Below, piece after piece: positions 28,795-38,624 of a DNA stretch of 64,000 nucleotides (position 1 is its first letter; the number at the start of each line of letters is the position of its first letter). A program made the translations under genes and the position numbers. The notes under the pieces are model-generated. The model worked only from the letters and a program-made list of their open reading frames with translations. It made no database searches and was not told the origin of the DNA. Source of the DNA: Plesiocystis pacifica SIR-1 (GTDB lineage Bacteria > Myxococcota_A > Polyangia > Nannocystales > Nannocystaceae); assembly GCF_000170895.1 (NCBI RefSeq), contig NZ_ABCS01000045.1, positions 1 through 64,000 on the forward strand. Reading direction: 5' to 3'.

Positions 28795-30357
28795 ATCGCC
28801 GGGGATCGGCGCGCCCATCACCCCGGCGTCGAGGCGCAAGAGCTTGGGCGCGGAGACCTCCATCGACTGGCTCAGGTGAGGCGGCAGCACCGAGCCGAAG
28901 GCGTTGCCGTCGGTCACGACGTAGAGGTTGTTCAGGTCGTCCTCGGCCCGCCCGAAGATCGCGGCCGTCGGCCCCCAAAAGTCGTCGTCCTTGTCGTGCA
29001 GCAGGCGAACCTCGCCATTGGGGCGCACGAGCACGAGGCCGTTGAAGGGGTGCGTGGTCCCCCACACGTTGCCGTCGACGTCGATGGCGAAGTCGTCGAT
29101 GCCCACGCCGTAGGCGTAGAGCTGGGACTCGCCCGCGCTCCCGTCGTCGAGGATGGGCGTGCGGACCATGGACAGCTGCGAGGGGTTGGAGACGTAGACC
29201 TCGCCCTCGAAGATCTTGATGCCGTTGGGGCCCGGGAAGCCCCCGGGCTCCTGGACCAGGGGCTGGTCCTCGGCCCAGATCTCCGCGGTGTTCGAGCCCG
29301 GCTCGAGCCGCCAGACCTTGCCGAGGCTGTCGGCGACGTAGAGGTTCCCGTCGAGGTCCGCGGTGATGCCGTTGGGCAGGGTGTCTTGAGGCAGGAGGGC
29401 CAGGGGCACGACCATCCCGTCCTCGACGGCGATGATCGCCCGCTCGCCGTTGGGGTCCTCGGGCGCGACCAGGGTGCCGTAGAGGTCGCCGAGCTCGTCG
29501 ATGACGATGGTCCCCAGCGTGTCCGCGGGGTACTGCGCGACCAGGAACAGCTGCCCGCCCTCGTGCAGGAACAATCCGGTCCCCGAGGGCCCGCGGTTGA
29601 CCATCCAGGTGTTGCCGTCGAGGTCGCGCTCGACGGACTCGAGGAAGTCCCCGGGCACGAAGGCGGCGAGCTCCTCGACGGGCTCGGGGCCCGCGTCGAG
29701 GGTCAGCTGGACGTCGTACTCGAGCTCGCAGCTGCCCACGTCGACGGTGTACGCGATGAGCAGCTCGGCCTCGTCCGCGCTCGGGTCGGCGCCCCGCGGC
29801 GTGAACGCGCCGTAGGTCGCGTCGAGGATCCCGGGCTCGCCCTCGGCGTCGATGCGGCAGGTGGTTGGGGTCATCACGGCCTCGCCCAGCTCGGCCTCCC
29901 AGGTGAAGCTCAGGTCGCAGCCGCTGGTGAAGCTCAGCAGGTACTCGCCCTCCCCGAGGTCGGCGATCGCCACGGGGTCGGTGAGCATGGGCCGAATCAA
30001 CACCTCGCCCCCGCACAGCCCCTGGACCACGCCCGCGCCGGGCTGCCAGTCGCCCCCGAGGCTCGGCGCCTGCTCGCCCGTCTCCGAGCTCGTGTCCGCG
30101 GTCTCCGAGCTCGACTCGGTGGTGTCCGTGTCCGTCTCCGTGGTCTCGGTCGTCCCGACCTCGTCGTCGCTGCTGCCCTCGGAGTCGGTCTCGCTGTCCT
30201 CATCGACGATGTTGACGGTGACCGAGCAGCCCGAGGCCAGGGCCGCGACCACGGCGAGGCCGACCGCCGGGCCAGCTCCGAGCCAACGCGGGGTCGAGGC
30301 GAAGCGATGCGTGCAGACGTGGGACAGGGAGAGGACAGGGGCGAGATGTGGGTGCAC
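28792..30357 (-). CDS. lipoprotein with SMP-30/NHL-like beta-propeller
   Basis: 521 residues from GTG, with AAGGAAG 11 nt upstream. Signal peptide and lipobox LASGC (C about 36), then a Glu/Thr/Ser/Asp linker of about 60 residues. Residues about 90-230 form a beta-sandwich-like region with paired Cys. Residues about 240-510 contain repeated segments such as DLDGNTWMVNRG, DELGDLYGTLV, DLDGNLYVADSLG, DVDGNVWGTTHP, the blade pattern of NHL/SGL propellers. Such lipoproteins act as outer-membrane binding scaffolds or lactonase-like enzymes; metal ligands of true SMP-30 were not identified. The stop codon is the first triplet of repeat R1b. Confidence 0.88.
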   Translation of the reverse strand: MHPHLAPVLSLSHVCTHRFASTPRWLGAGPAVGLAVVAALASGCSVTVNIVDEDSETDSEGSSDDEVGTTETTETDTDTTESSSETADTSSETGEQAPSLGGDWQPGAGVVQGLCGGEVLIRPMLTDPVAIADLGEGEYLLSFTSGCDLSFTWEAELGEAVMTPTTCRIDAEGEPGILDATYGAFTPRGADPSADEAELLIAYTVDVGSCELEYDVQLTLDAGPEPVEELAAFVPGDFLESVERDLDGNTWMVNRGPSGTGLFLHEGGQLFLVAQYPADTLGTIVIDELGDLYGTLVAPEDPNGERAIIAVEDGMVVPLALLPQDTLPNGITADLDGNLYVADSLGKVWRLEPGSNTAEIWAEDQPLVQEPGGFPGPNGIKIFEGEVYVSNPSQLSMVRTPILDDGSAGESQLYAYGVGIDDFAIDVDGNVWGTTHPFNGLVLVRPNGEVRLLHDKDDDFWGPTAAIFGRAEDDLNNLYVVTDGNAFGSVLPPHLSQSMEVSAPKLLRLDAGVMGAPIPGD

Positions 30358-30569
30358 GGAGATCCAACTTCCTTTGCATGAACAGCGCGACTTCGCCCGC
30401 GCGGGCGCCCCGCTGTTCCAGGTCCGAGAGATTAGCAGGGCCGCTGTCCCGGCCTCAGCCCACTCCGAAGCCCGCGCTCCCCCGCGCGCCCGAGCCCCGA
30501 CCAACGCCCGCTGAATCGAGAGAGGTCGTCCGCACGGACTTTGCGCAGAGTGCTATCGTCGCCGCACCG

Positions 30570-32264
30570 ATGCGCCCCCTTTCTCGACTGCAAAAGCTGA
30601 CGCGCTGGACCGCCCCCCTCGCCCTCGCCGGACTCGTCGCTGGCTCGGGCTGCACCAAGCAAAAGGTGATGGTCCTCGTCGCGGACAACCATCCGACGAT
30701 CAACCTCTTTGGCTTCGAAGAGAGCGAGCTGCACCACATCAACAACACGGTCGAGCTGCATCGCAACGTGTTCTTGGTGGCCTACGACCCCAAAAAGCCC
30801 AACACGATGGAGTGGATCAACTGCCCGGTACCGGCCGAGTACAAGTACCACGCAGCCCCCGGCCGCCGCGTCGAGACCATCCACATCAGCAACGAGGCTG
30901 AACTCCAGGCCAAGGTCCCGGTCAACTACGCCCGCTTCCAGGGCTACCTCAAGGCCGGCAACGCCGTCGACTTCCACTACGTCACCATCGGCGCCTACGA
31001 GCTCATGGGCGCGTTCAAGATCCCCAAGGGCGATCCCGACTGCGCCAAGGCCACCCACTACGTGTCGACCCTCAGCGTGGGCGCCTTCGTGTTCGCCGAG
31101 CAGGTCTCGGTCGAGGGCGGCATCGCGGGCCAAGAGACCACCACGGGCGTCGGCGCGGGCCTCGACGCGTCGCGCAAGAAAGCCTCGGGAACGTCCACGG
31201 GCGACCTCGACTCTTGCCTCGACGAGAACCAGGCCTTCTTCGACTGCTTCACCCCGCTGCAGCTGATGATGACGCCCATCCCCGAGCGCAACTGGGTCGA
31301 CGGCCACGAGACCCAGGTGGTCCGCGTCGAGGAGTCCGACGGCAGCGGCTACACCGGCCCGAGCCGCGAGCAGGTCCAGCAGCAGCAGCAGCAGCGCGAG
31401 GCCGCGGGCGTGGCCTCCGTCGACTTGTCCCTGGGCGTCGACGCCGAGGTCTGGCGCCCCGGCTCGTTCATGGCCCACGCCCTCGAGCAGGTGTTGCTCG
31501 TCGCCCAGCGCGTCAACGAGAGCTCCAACTACGGCTTCGACGACAAGGCCAGCACCGTCGTCGCCGGCTACCTGCGCAACGGGCAGTCCCACTCCCTCAA
31601 CCGCCCGCTCGAGGCCGGGGCCAAGTACGCCGTGTTCGCGACCGGGGCCACGGACACCGCCAACCTCGACATCATCATCACCGGCCCCAGCGGCCAGGAG
31701 GTCGCCGTCGATCAAGCCGACGACAACAACCCCGCGGTGAGCTTCCAGGCCCCCGAGGACGGCGGCTACCAGATCCGCCTGGTCCTGACTGGCGGCAGCG
31801 ACGAATTTGGGGCCATGGTGATCATGCGCGAGGGCGGCCTGCGCATCGACACGGACATCCTCCAGGGCGCCTTCCAGAGCCTGCTCGACAACGCCACGGC
31901 GGCCTCGAGCAAAGTGATCGAGATGGGCTTCGGCAGCGGCCTGGTGTTCCACGAGAACGACTGGGCCCTGTCGGGCACGGTGCTCTACCCCGGCGAGACC
32001 ATCCGCCAGCGCGGGCTCCAGCTGGACCCGCAGTCGGCCGTGTTCACCGGCGTCGCCCACGACCCCAACATGAACATCGACCTCGAGATCATCGACGCCA
32101 ACTCGGGCGCGAGCGAGGCCGACACCGCCCCCGACGCCAACCCCCTGGTGCTCATCGACAAGCCCGACCCGAACAGCTCCTACGACATGCGCCTGATGTA
32201 CCCGGACTCGGGCAACGGCGAGCCGGCCCTGGCCACGGCGCTGATCCTCAAGCTCGGCGAGTAG
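30570..32264 (+). CDS. lipoprotein with PPC-like beta-sandwich domains
   Basis: 564 residues. Signal peptide with LVAGSGC lipobox (C about 28). The N-terminal half has no recognised fold and several Cys; a CAG microsatellite at 31377-31394 encodes a run of Gln near residue 271. Residues about 345-420 look like a bacterial pre-peptidase C-terminal (PPC) beta-sandwich (LNRPLEAGAKYAVFATG...GGYQIRLVL), and the final 110 residues form a second, weaker one. PPC-type domains usually support secretion or surface attachment. No enzymatic domain was found, so it is probably a surface lipoprotein of unknown role. TATCGT lies 10 nt upstream of the start. Confidence 0.82.
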   Translation: MRPLSRLQKLTRWTAPLALAGLVAGSGCTKQKVMVLVADNHPTINLFGFEESELHHINNTVELHRNVFLVAYDPKKPNTMEWINCPVPAEYKYHAAPGRRVETIHISNEAELQAKVPVNYARFQGYLKAGNAVDFHYVTIGAYELMGAFKIPKGDPDCAKATHYVSTLSVGAFVFAEQVSVEGGIAGQETTTGVGAGLDASRKKASGTSTGDLDSCLDENQAFFDCFTPLQLMMTPIPERNWVDGHETQVVRVEESDGSGYTGPSREQVQQQQQQREAAGVASVDLSLGVDAEVWRPGSFMAHALEQVLLVAQRVNESSNYGFDDKASTVVAGYLRNGQSHSLNRPLEAGAKYAVFATGATDTANLDIIITGPSGQEVAVDQADDNNPAVSFQAPEDGGYQIRLVLTGGSDEFGAMVIMREGGLRIDTDILQGAFQSLLDNATAASSKVIEMGFGSGLVFHENDWALSGTVLYPGETIRQRGLQLDPQSAVFTGVAHDPNMNIDLEIIDANSGASEADTAPDANPLVLIDKPDPNSSYDMRLMYPDSGNGEPALATALILKLGE

Positions 32265-32313
32265 TCGATTCCCGATTGTCAATCGGGGCGCGGGTCGGGC
32301 AACATCGGCGGCC

Positions 32314-32703
32314 ATGACGGCCAAAGAAGTCATCGCCACGGACCGCGCCCCGGCTGCGATCGGGCCCTACTCCCAAGCGATCCGCGCGGGCGGGATGCTC
32401 TACTGCTCGGGCCAGGTCGCCCTCCACCCCCAGACCGGCGAGCTCGTCGGCGAGGGCGACGTCGCGGCCCAGACCCGGCAGGTCCTCGACAACCTCGGCG
32501 CCGTGCTCGAGGCCGGCGGCGCGAGCTTCGACAGCGCCGTGAAGATCACCATCTTCTTGAAGAGCATGGACGACTTCGCCGCGGTCAACGGCATCTACGC
32601 CGAGCGCTTCAACGAGGCGCCCCCGGCCCGCGCGACCGTCGAGGTCTCGCGCCTGCCCAAGGACGTGCTCGTCGAGATCGACGCCGTCGCGCTCTGCGGC
32701 TAG
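32314..32703 (+). CDS. ridA: RidA-family reactive-imine deaminase
   Basis: 129 residues, the usual family length. Trimeric cytoplasmic enzyme that hydrolyses reactive enamine/imine intermediates from PLP enzymes. Family features are present: IGPYSQA near the N-terminus, GQ(V/I) with LHPQTGELV, the NLGAVLEAGG helix, FNEAPPARATVEVSRLPKDVLVEI with the substrate-binding Arg in PARAT, and a terminal acidic/valine strand. Convergent with pyruvate carboxylase, with a strong hairpin between the stops. Confidence 0.96.
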   Translation: MTAKEVIATDRAPAAIGPYSQAIRAGGMLYCSGQVALHPQTGELVGEGDVAAQTRQVLDNLGAVLEAGGASFDSAVKITIFLKSMDDFAAVNGIYAERFNEAPPARATVEVSRLPKDVLVEIDAVALCG

Positions 32704-32742
32704 GCGGCACCACAAGCGGATGTCCCGATAGTCGAAGGGCCC

Positions 32743-32779
32743 GCCCCCACAGCTCCCTGTGGGGGCAAAGCAGAGCTCA
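32743..32779 (-). repeat. truncated R2 element acting as shared terminator
   Basis: Starts on the stop codon of pyruvate carboxylase and has the R2 left end (CTCTGCTTTGCCCCC). Instead of the rest of R2 it closes into a perfect hairpin GCCCCCACAG-GGAG-CTGTGGGGGC (32743-32766). It lies between the convergent stops of ridA and pyc. Confidence 0.8.
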
Positions 32780-35700
32780 AGCCTCGGGCGCAGGCGCGAG
32801 CTCCACGAGCAGGTCGCCCGCCGCCAGGGAGTCCCCCGCCGCCACGACCACGCGCTGGACCACCCCGGCCGCCGGCGCGGCGACGATGGTCTCCATCTTC
32901 ATGGCCGAGAGCACCACGAGGGCGTCGCCGAGCTCGACGGTCGCGCCCTTTTGCGTGCGCAGCTCGACGACCACGCCGGGCATGGGCGCGCCCACGCTGC
33001 GCTCGTCGTCGGGCTTGGCCTGCTCGCGGGTCACGACCTCGGTGGTCACCGAGGCGTCGGACACGAGGATCGAGCGCGGCTGGCCGTTGAGCTCGAAGAA
33101 GACCTCGCGCAGGCCGTCCTCGCGCACGTCGCCGAGCGCGGTCAGCTTGACGATCAGCAGCTTGCCCCGCTCGATCTCGAAGCTGATCTCCTCGCCGAGC
33201 CTCATGGGCGCGATGAAGTTGCGCGTGGGCAGCAGCGAGACGTCGGAGTAGTCCCGGCGAAAGCCCATGTACTCGGCGAACACCTTGGGGTAGAGCGCGG
33301 CCGAGGCCACGTCGACGTCGCGGATGTGCGCGCCCCACTTGGCGCTCAGCTGGGCCTTGAGGGCCTCGAAGTCCAGAGCCGGCAAGCTCGCCCCGGGGCG
33401 GCCCTCGAGGGCCGGCTGCCCGCGCAGCACCTTGGTCCGCAGGGGCTCGGGGAAGCCGCCCACGGGCACGCCCAGGTAGCCCTGGAAGTACTCGACGACG
33501 CTGCGCGGGAAGGACAGGGTCTCGGCCTGGGCGAGCACGTCCTCTTCGGTCAGGTCGTTTTGGACCATGAACTGGGCCAGGTCGCCGACGACCTTGGAGC
33601 TCGGCGTGACCTTGATGATGTCGCCGAGCAGGCGGTTCGCGGCCGCGTAGGCCCGCTTGATCGCCGGCCAGCGCCCCGTGAGCCCGAGCGCCCGGGCCTG
33701 GAACTGCAAGTTGGTGTACTGCCCGCCCGGCATCTCGTGCATGTAGACGTCGGCGCTGCCGCTCTTGAGCCCGGACTCGAAGGGCGCGTAGAGGCCCCGG
33801 ACCTGCTCCCAGTAGCCGTTGAGGCCGCCGACCTTCTCGAGCGAGAGGCCCGTGTCCCGCTCGCCGCTCTGCAGCGCCGCCACGACGGCGCCCATGGACG
33901 GCTGCGAGGTCAGCCCAGCCATCGCGTCGAGGGCCAGGTCGACGACGTCGGCCCCGGCCTCGGCGCAGGCGAGCATGGAGGCCACGCCCGTGCCCGCGGT
34001 GTCGTGGGTGTGGACGTGGATGGGCAGGTAGGGGAAGGCTTCCCGCAAGGCCCCGACGAGCTGGCGACCGGCCGCCGGCTTGAGCAGCCCGGCCATGTCC
34101 TTGATGGCCAGCACGTGCACGCCGCGGTCGTGGAGCTCACCGGCCAGGTCGACGTAGTACTGCAGCGAGTACTTGGTCCGCCCCGGGTCGCTGACGTCGC
34201 CCGTGTAGCACAGGCAGGCCTCGATCACGCCCCCGGCCTCGCCCACGGCGTCGATGCCCAGCTGCAGGTTGTCGAGGTAATTGAGGCAGTCGAACACCCG
34301 GAAGATGTCGACGCCGCGCTGCTTGGCCAGGCGGACGAAGCGGCGCACGACGTTGTCGGGGTAGTTGGTGTAGCCGACGGCGTTGGCCCCCCGCAAAAGC
34401 ATCTGGAAGGGGATGTTGGGGACCAGCGCGCGCAGGCGCTCGAGCCGATCCCAGGGGCACTCGCGCAGGAACCTCAGCGCGACGTCAAAGGTCGCCCCGC
34501 CCCACATCTCGAGGCTGTAGCAGGGCGCGAGGATCCGCGCCGTGCTCGGGGCGATGGCCGCGAGCTCGCGGGTGCGCACCCGGGTAGCGAGCAGCGACTG
34601 GTGAGCGTCGCGCCAGGTCGTGTCCATGACCAGCAGGCCCTCGTGCGCGCGCACGGCCTTGGCGAAGGGGGCGGGCCCTTGCTCGAGCAGGATCCGCCGC
34701 CAGCCCTCGGGCGGCCGCTGGCCGTGATCCTCGATGAAGCCCTCGGGCAGCACCGGGTCGGGGCCGGGCGCGGCGTCCGAGGCCGGCGAGACCGTGGGCC
34801 CGTTGACCGCGACCTCGCCCAGGAAGCGGAGCACTCGCTGGGCCCGGTTGCGCCGGCGCGGGAACTGGAACAGCTCGGGCGTGGTGTCGATGAAGTCCGT
34901 GCGCGCGTCCCCGCCGACGAAGGTGTCGTGGCGCAGGACGTTCTGCAAAAACGGGATGTTGGTCTTGACCCCGCGGATGCGGAACTCGGCCATGGCGCGG
35001 TGCAGCTTGGCGGCCGCGCCCTCGAAGGTCAGGGCGTGAGCGGTGACCTTGGCGAGCAGCGAGTCGTAGTGCGGCGAGACCTTGGCCCCGGCGTAGCCCG
35101 AGCCTCCATCAATCCGGATGCCCATGCCCGAGGCCGAGCGGTAGGCCTCGATGCGCCCGGTGTCGGGCTGGAAGCTGGCCAGCGGGTCCTCGGTGGTCAC
35201 CCGGCACTGGATCGCAAAGCCGCGGGTCTCGATGGCGTCCTGGCGCAGGCCGAGCTCGGCGAGGGTCGCCCCCCCGGCCACGCGGATCTGCGTCTGGACC
35301 AGGTCGACGAGGGTGACCTGCTCGGTCACGGTGTGCTCGACCTGGATGCGCGGGTTGACCTCGATGAAGTAGTGGCGGTTTTGGCCGTCGACGAGGAACT
35401 CCACGGTGCCCGCGTTGCGGTAGCCGCAGCGCCGGGCCAGGGTCACGGCGTCGCGGGTCAGGGCCTCGCGAACGCCCTCGTCGAGGTGCACCGCCGGCGC
35501 GGTCTCGACGACCTTTTGGTGGCGGCGCTGCACGGAGCAGTCGCGCTCGAACAGGTGGATGACCTCGCCGCTCCCGTCGGCGAGGATCTGGACCTCGATG
35601 TGCCGGGGCCGGTCGACGTAGCGCTCGATGAACACGGTCCCGTCGCCGAAGGCCGCCTCGGCCTCGGACTGCGCGCGCTCGAAGGCCTCGGCGAGCTCGC

Positions 35701-36238
35701 TGGCCTCGCGGACGACCCGCATGCCCCGGCCGCCGCCGCCCATGGCCGCCTTGATGATCACCGGCAAGCCGTGCTCGGTGACGAAGGCCTCCGCGGCCTC
35801 GAAGCTCGCCACCGGCCCGTCCGTGCCGGGGACCACGGGCACCCCGGCCTCGATGGCCAGGGCGCGCGCGCGCGTCTTGTCGCCGAGCACCTCGATGACC
35901 TCGGCGCTCGGGCCCACGAAGCGGATCCCGTTTTTCTCGCAGGCCCGGGCAAAGTCAGCGCGCTCGGACAGGAAGCCGTAGCCCGGGTGGATGGCGTCGA
36001 CGTGGTTTTGCTTGGCGATCTCGATGATGCCGTCGATGTCGAGGTAGGCCGCGACGGGGCTCTTGCCCGCGCCCACGAGGTAGGCCTCGTCGGCCTTGTA
36101 GCGGTGCAGGTGGACCCGGTCCTCACGGCTGAAAATCGCCACGGTGCGAATCCCAAGCTCGGTCGCCGCCCGAAACACTCGGATGGCGATCTCACCTCGG
36201 TTGGCGCACAGCAGCTTGCGGATCTGGCGGTTCGGCAC
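32777..36238 (-). CDS. pyc: pyruvate carboxylase
   Basis: 1153 residues from GTG (MPNRQIRKLL); a TTG at 36259 would add seven residues. Converts pyruvate and bicarbonate to oxaloacetate with ATP, feeding the TCA cycle and gluconeogenesis. Biotin carboxylase domain about 1-455 (CANRGEIAIRVFRA, GGGGRGMR ATP loop, EVNPRIQVEHTVTE); carboxyltransferase domain about 530-800 (DTTWRDAHQSLLATRVRT, metal-site region with MWGGATFD, H-V-H-T-H-D); PYC/OADA domain about 820-1030; C-terminal biotinyl domain with AMKM, biotin lysine K1114. The arrangement is the single-chain form. Stop is followed directly by a truncated R2 repeat. Confidence 0.97.
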   Translation of the reverse strand: MPNRQIRKLLCANRGEIAIRVFRAATELGIRTVAIFSREDRVHLHRYKADEAYLVGAGKSPVAAYLDIDGIIEIAKQNHVDAIHPGYGFLSERADFARACEKNGIRFVGPSAEVIEVLGDKTRARALAIEAGVPVVPGTDGPVASFEAAEAFVTEHGLPVIIKAAMGGGGRGMRVVREASELAEAFERAQSEAEAAFGDGTVFIERYVDRPRHIEVQILADGSGEVIHLFERDCSVQRRHQKVVETAPAVHLDEGVREALTRDAVTLARRCGYRNAGTVEFLVDGQNRHYFIEVNPRIQVEHTVTEQVTLVDLVQTQIRVAGGATLAELGLRQDAIETRGFAIQCRVTTEDPLASFQPDTGRIEAYRSASGMGIRIDGGSGYAGAKVSPHYDSLLAKVTAHALTFEGAAAKLHRAMAEFRIRGVKTNIPFLQNVLRHDTFVGGDARTDFIDTTPELFQFPRRRNRAQRVLRFLGEVAVNGPTVSPASDAAPGPDPVLPEGFIEDHGQRPPEGWRRILLEQGPAPFAKAVRAHEGLLVMDTTWRDAHQSLLATRVRTRELAAIAPSTARILAPCYSLEMWGGATFDVALRFLRECPWDRLERLRALVPNIPFQMLLRGANAVGYTNYPDNVVRRFVRLAKQRGVDIFRVFDCLNYLDNLQLGIDAVGEAGGVIEACLCYTGDVSDPGRTKYSLQYYVDLAGELHDRGVHVLAIKDMAGLLKPAAGRQLVGALREAFPYLPIHVHTHDTAGTGVASMLACAEAGADVVDLALDAMAGLTSQPSMGAVVAALQSGERDTGLSLEKVGGLNGYWEQVRGLYAPFESGLKSGSADVYMHEMPGGQYTNLQFQARALGLTGRWPAIKRAYAAANRLLGDIIKVTPSSKVVGDLAQFMVQNDLTEEDVLAQAETLSFPRSVVEYFQGYLGVPVGGFPEPLRTKVLRGQPALEGRPGASLPALDFEALKAQLSAKWGAHIRDVDVASAALYPKVFAEYMGFRRDYSDVSLLPTRNFIAPMRLGEEISFEIERGKLLIVKLTALGDVREDGLREVFFELNGQPRSILVSDASVTTEVVTREQAKPDDERSVGAPMPGVVVELRTQKGATVELGDALVVLSAMKMETIVAAPAAGVVQRVVVAAGDSLAAGDLLVELAPAPEA

Positions 36239-36500
36239 GGGCCGAGTGTAGAAGTTCAAACCGGCGTTTTGCGAGGGTGTGGCGTGGAATGGCCTTCACG
36301 TGGGCCGTACTCGATCGCAGCCCCCGGGGACTCTCGGGAGGCTCCGGGGCCCCGCCCTCGCGGCTGCCCCCGAGCCCACCCATCCCCTCACCCGTGACGT
36401 CTCATCGGAACTTTCGTTCGATGGTCCCGAAACATTGCGGGAGATCGCCGGGACTCCGCAATCCTTCCCATGGATGGGACGGCTGCCGTAGCATCGCAGC

Positions 36501-37100
36501 ATGCTGGAACGTGTGAAGTACCTCCCCCTTGCCTTGATCCTCGTCGCCTGCCCCGCCGACGACGGTGGCGATGACGAAGTCGGCGAGACCGCTGGCGACG
36601 ACACGAGCGAGTCCGACTCGACCACCGAGGACGGCACCGACACCACCACCGAAGACACGACGGACGCCGAGACGACGGAAGACACCACCGCCGACGCGGA
36701 GACCGAGACCGACACCGGCGCGCCGATGATCGACTGTGACGTCGACGCCTGGGACATCGCCATGGATACCCAGTGGAAGTCGGCCTGGATGGCGGCCTGC
36801 ATGGTCCCCACGATCGCGCCGATCATGCAGGGCATCGATCCCGTGCTCTACGAGAACTTCAGCTGCGCCGACTGCCACGGCGACGACCTGGGCGGGGGCA
36901 CCTTCGCGATGCCGGCGACCACCCCGATCAGCTTCGCCGACGCGGCCAACTGGGACCCGGCCTATATCGACGGCATGACCTTCATGGGCCCGATGGCCGA
37001 GGTCGCCGACACCGCCGCGGCGACCCTGGGCTACGAGCCCTTCTCGATGGACAACCCCGACGGCTTCGGCTGCGGCGGCTGCCACGTCATCGAGGGCTGA
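36501..37100 (+). CDS. small lipoprotein with two c-heme motifs
   Basis: 199 residues. Signal peptide with lipobox ILVAC (C about 17), then 50 residues of Asp/Glu/Thr/Ser (DDTSESDSTTEDGTDTTTED). The folded part has CADCH at residue 122 and CGGCH at 191, nine residues from the end, so two hemes are possible, with Met-rich surroundings (axial Met ligands likely). TAGCAT sits 6 nt before the ATG with no Shine-Dalgarno. It stands alone: divergent from pyc and convergent with the lipoprotein at 37156. Probably a surface electron carrier. Confidence 0.82.
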   Translation: MLERVKYLPLALILVACPADDGGDDEVGETAGDDTSESDSTTEDGTDTTTEDTTDAETTEDTTADAETETDTGAPMIDCDVDAWDIAMDTQWKSAWMAACMVPTIAPIMQGIDPVLYENFSCADCHGDDLGGGTFAMPATTPISFADAANWDPAYIDGMTFMGPMAEVADTAAATLGYEPFSMDNPDGFGCGGCHVIEG

Positions 37101-37155
37101 GCACCTCGCCAGAGCCTGGGCGCCCGGGCTCTGGCGGGCCATCGCCACGTCCCCC

Positions 37156-38442
37156 CTACTCGGTCTCGTTGGCCGAGGAGGTGCACGCCGCGATCTCCAG
37201 GCGGTCCTGGTAGGCGCAGTTCCACTCGACCAGGCGCGCCGAGATGGCGGCCGCGGCCTCGCTGTCGGCGGCCGTGACCGCTTCGATGTAGTCGTCCCAG
37301 TCGGCCAGGTAGGCGTCGGCGTCGAAGCCCGCGTCGCTCAGCGCCGGGCCCATGGTCGTGATCACCACCTGCGAGTAGATGCGGCCCTCCCACGCGCCCT
37401 TGATCGCCTCGGGGGTTCCGAGGCTTCCGCCGGTGACGGCCTCGTCGCAGTACTTGCGAGCCCGCTTGATGAAGGCCACGGCCAGGTCGCGCTCGAGCTC
37501 GGCGACCTCGAGATCGCGGACGGGGCCGTAGACCGCCTTGCGCATGCGCGCGAGCCCAGGGCCGTTGCGGTCTTCGATGCGGTCCTCGAGCAGATCGAGG
37601 AGCGCGCCGGCCTCGAAGGGCCCCGTGGGGTCCTCGCCCGCCGCGGCGCGATCGAGGATCAGCCGATGAATCAGGGCGTAGCTGCCCTTTTCGATCACCT
37701 GGCGCCGGGCCATGGTGATCGCCGGGTCGTGGGTCGAGCCGTCGATCGCCGCCCGGCCCTCGGTGAACGCGGCGGTGATCGTCGCCTCCCAGTCCTCGCC
37801 GCCGCGGGTCGGCGACGCGTCGACGCGCCTGGCCAGGGGCTGCACGGCCCCCTGCCACAGGCACCAGGCCGTGTCCCACTGGCTGGCGAGCAGCTCGGGC
37901 TCTCGGGCCTCGTCGGGCTTGGCGTCGCTGGCCACGGTCAGCAGCCGCCGCGCCTCCAGGAAGGCGACCAGACGAATCTGCGTGGTCAGGCCGACGAGGG
38001 CCCGCTGCACGTCCTCGTCGCGCTCGGCCGCGCCCATCTGCGCGGCGTGCTGACCCGCGAGGGCCACGTCGCGCCCCTGGGTCCGCACGGGCACCCGGCC
38101 GAGGTTGCGATCCATCGCCTTGACCCACGGCTCGAGGGTCTGCCAGTGGGCCTGGGCCGCCTTCGCGTCGGGCCGGCCTCCCTTGGTGCGCAGGGCCTCG
38201 AGGCCGCCGAGGGCTCGCATCGCGTCGCGGCACTCCGTCGACGCGAGGGCGCCGAGGGTCGGGTCGATCTTCGCCGGCGCTTCGGGCTTCGCCGGGGCGC
38301 TCCCATCGGCGGCGCCCTCGTCGGCCTTGCTGCCGTCGGTCTCGAGGTCTTCGGCCTTCGGGCCGCAGGCCCCTCCGAGCGCGAGCAAGGCCACGCAAGA
38401 GACCGCGACGAGGGCACGCAAGGGCGAGGGGCGCTCGAACAT
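37156..38442 (-). CDS. lipoprotein, paralogue of the imelysin-operon terminal gene
   Basis: 428 residues from ATG. Lipobox LALGGAC (C about 26) and a Lys/Ala/Pro/Glu linker. The helical body shares with the protein at 41343-42647 the blocks WDTAWC, ARKYCDEAV, GxLGTP, KGAWEG and a terminal A-CT-SxxE sequence. Family not recognised; not an obvious imelysin since no GxHxxE is found. The paralogue lies in an iron-type operon, so metal binding or transport support is a possible shared role. No other gene is co-oriented next to it. Confidence 0.8.
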   Translation of the reverse strand: MFERPSPLRALVAVSCVALLALGGACGPKAEDLETDGSKADEGAADGSAPAKPEAPAKIDPTLGALASTECRDAMRALGGLEALRTKGGRPDAKAAQAHWQTLEPWVKAMDRNLGRVPVRTQGRDVALAGQHAAQMGAAERDEDVQRALVGLTTQIRLVAFLEARRLLTVASDAKPDEAREPELLASQWDTAWCLWQGAVQPLARRVDASPTRGGEDWEATITAAFTEGRAAIDGSTHDPAITMARRQVIEKGSYALIHRLILDRAAAGEDPTGPFEAGALLDLLEDRIEDRNGPGLARMRKAVYGPVRDLEVAELERDLAVAFIKRARKYCDEAVTGGSLGTPEAIKGAWEGRIYSQVVITTMGPALSDAGFDADAYLADWDDYIEAVTAADSEAAAAISARLVEWNCAYQDRLEIAACTSSANETE

Positions 38443-38624
38443 GCGCCATCCTTTGCTGGCCCCGGCTCCCCTGTCAACGCAGCGGGCGAGTGCGCGAACC
38501 CCGGCCCCGCGAGCGCTCCGTCCACGCCGACCGCTCGCGCCCGACCGTCGACCGCTCGCGCCGGAGCGCCAGCCGCTCGTCGGACGCCGCGAGCACGCCC
38601 CCGAGAGCCCGCCATGGTCTAGCC

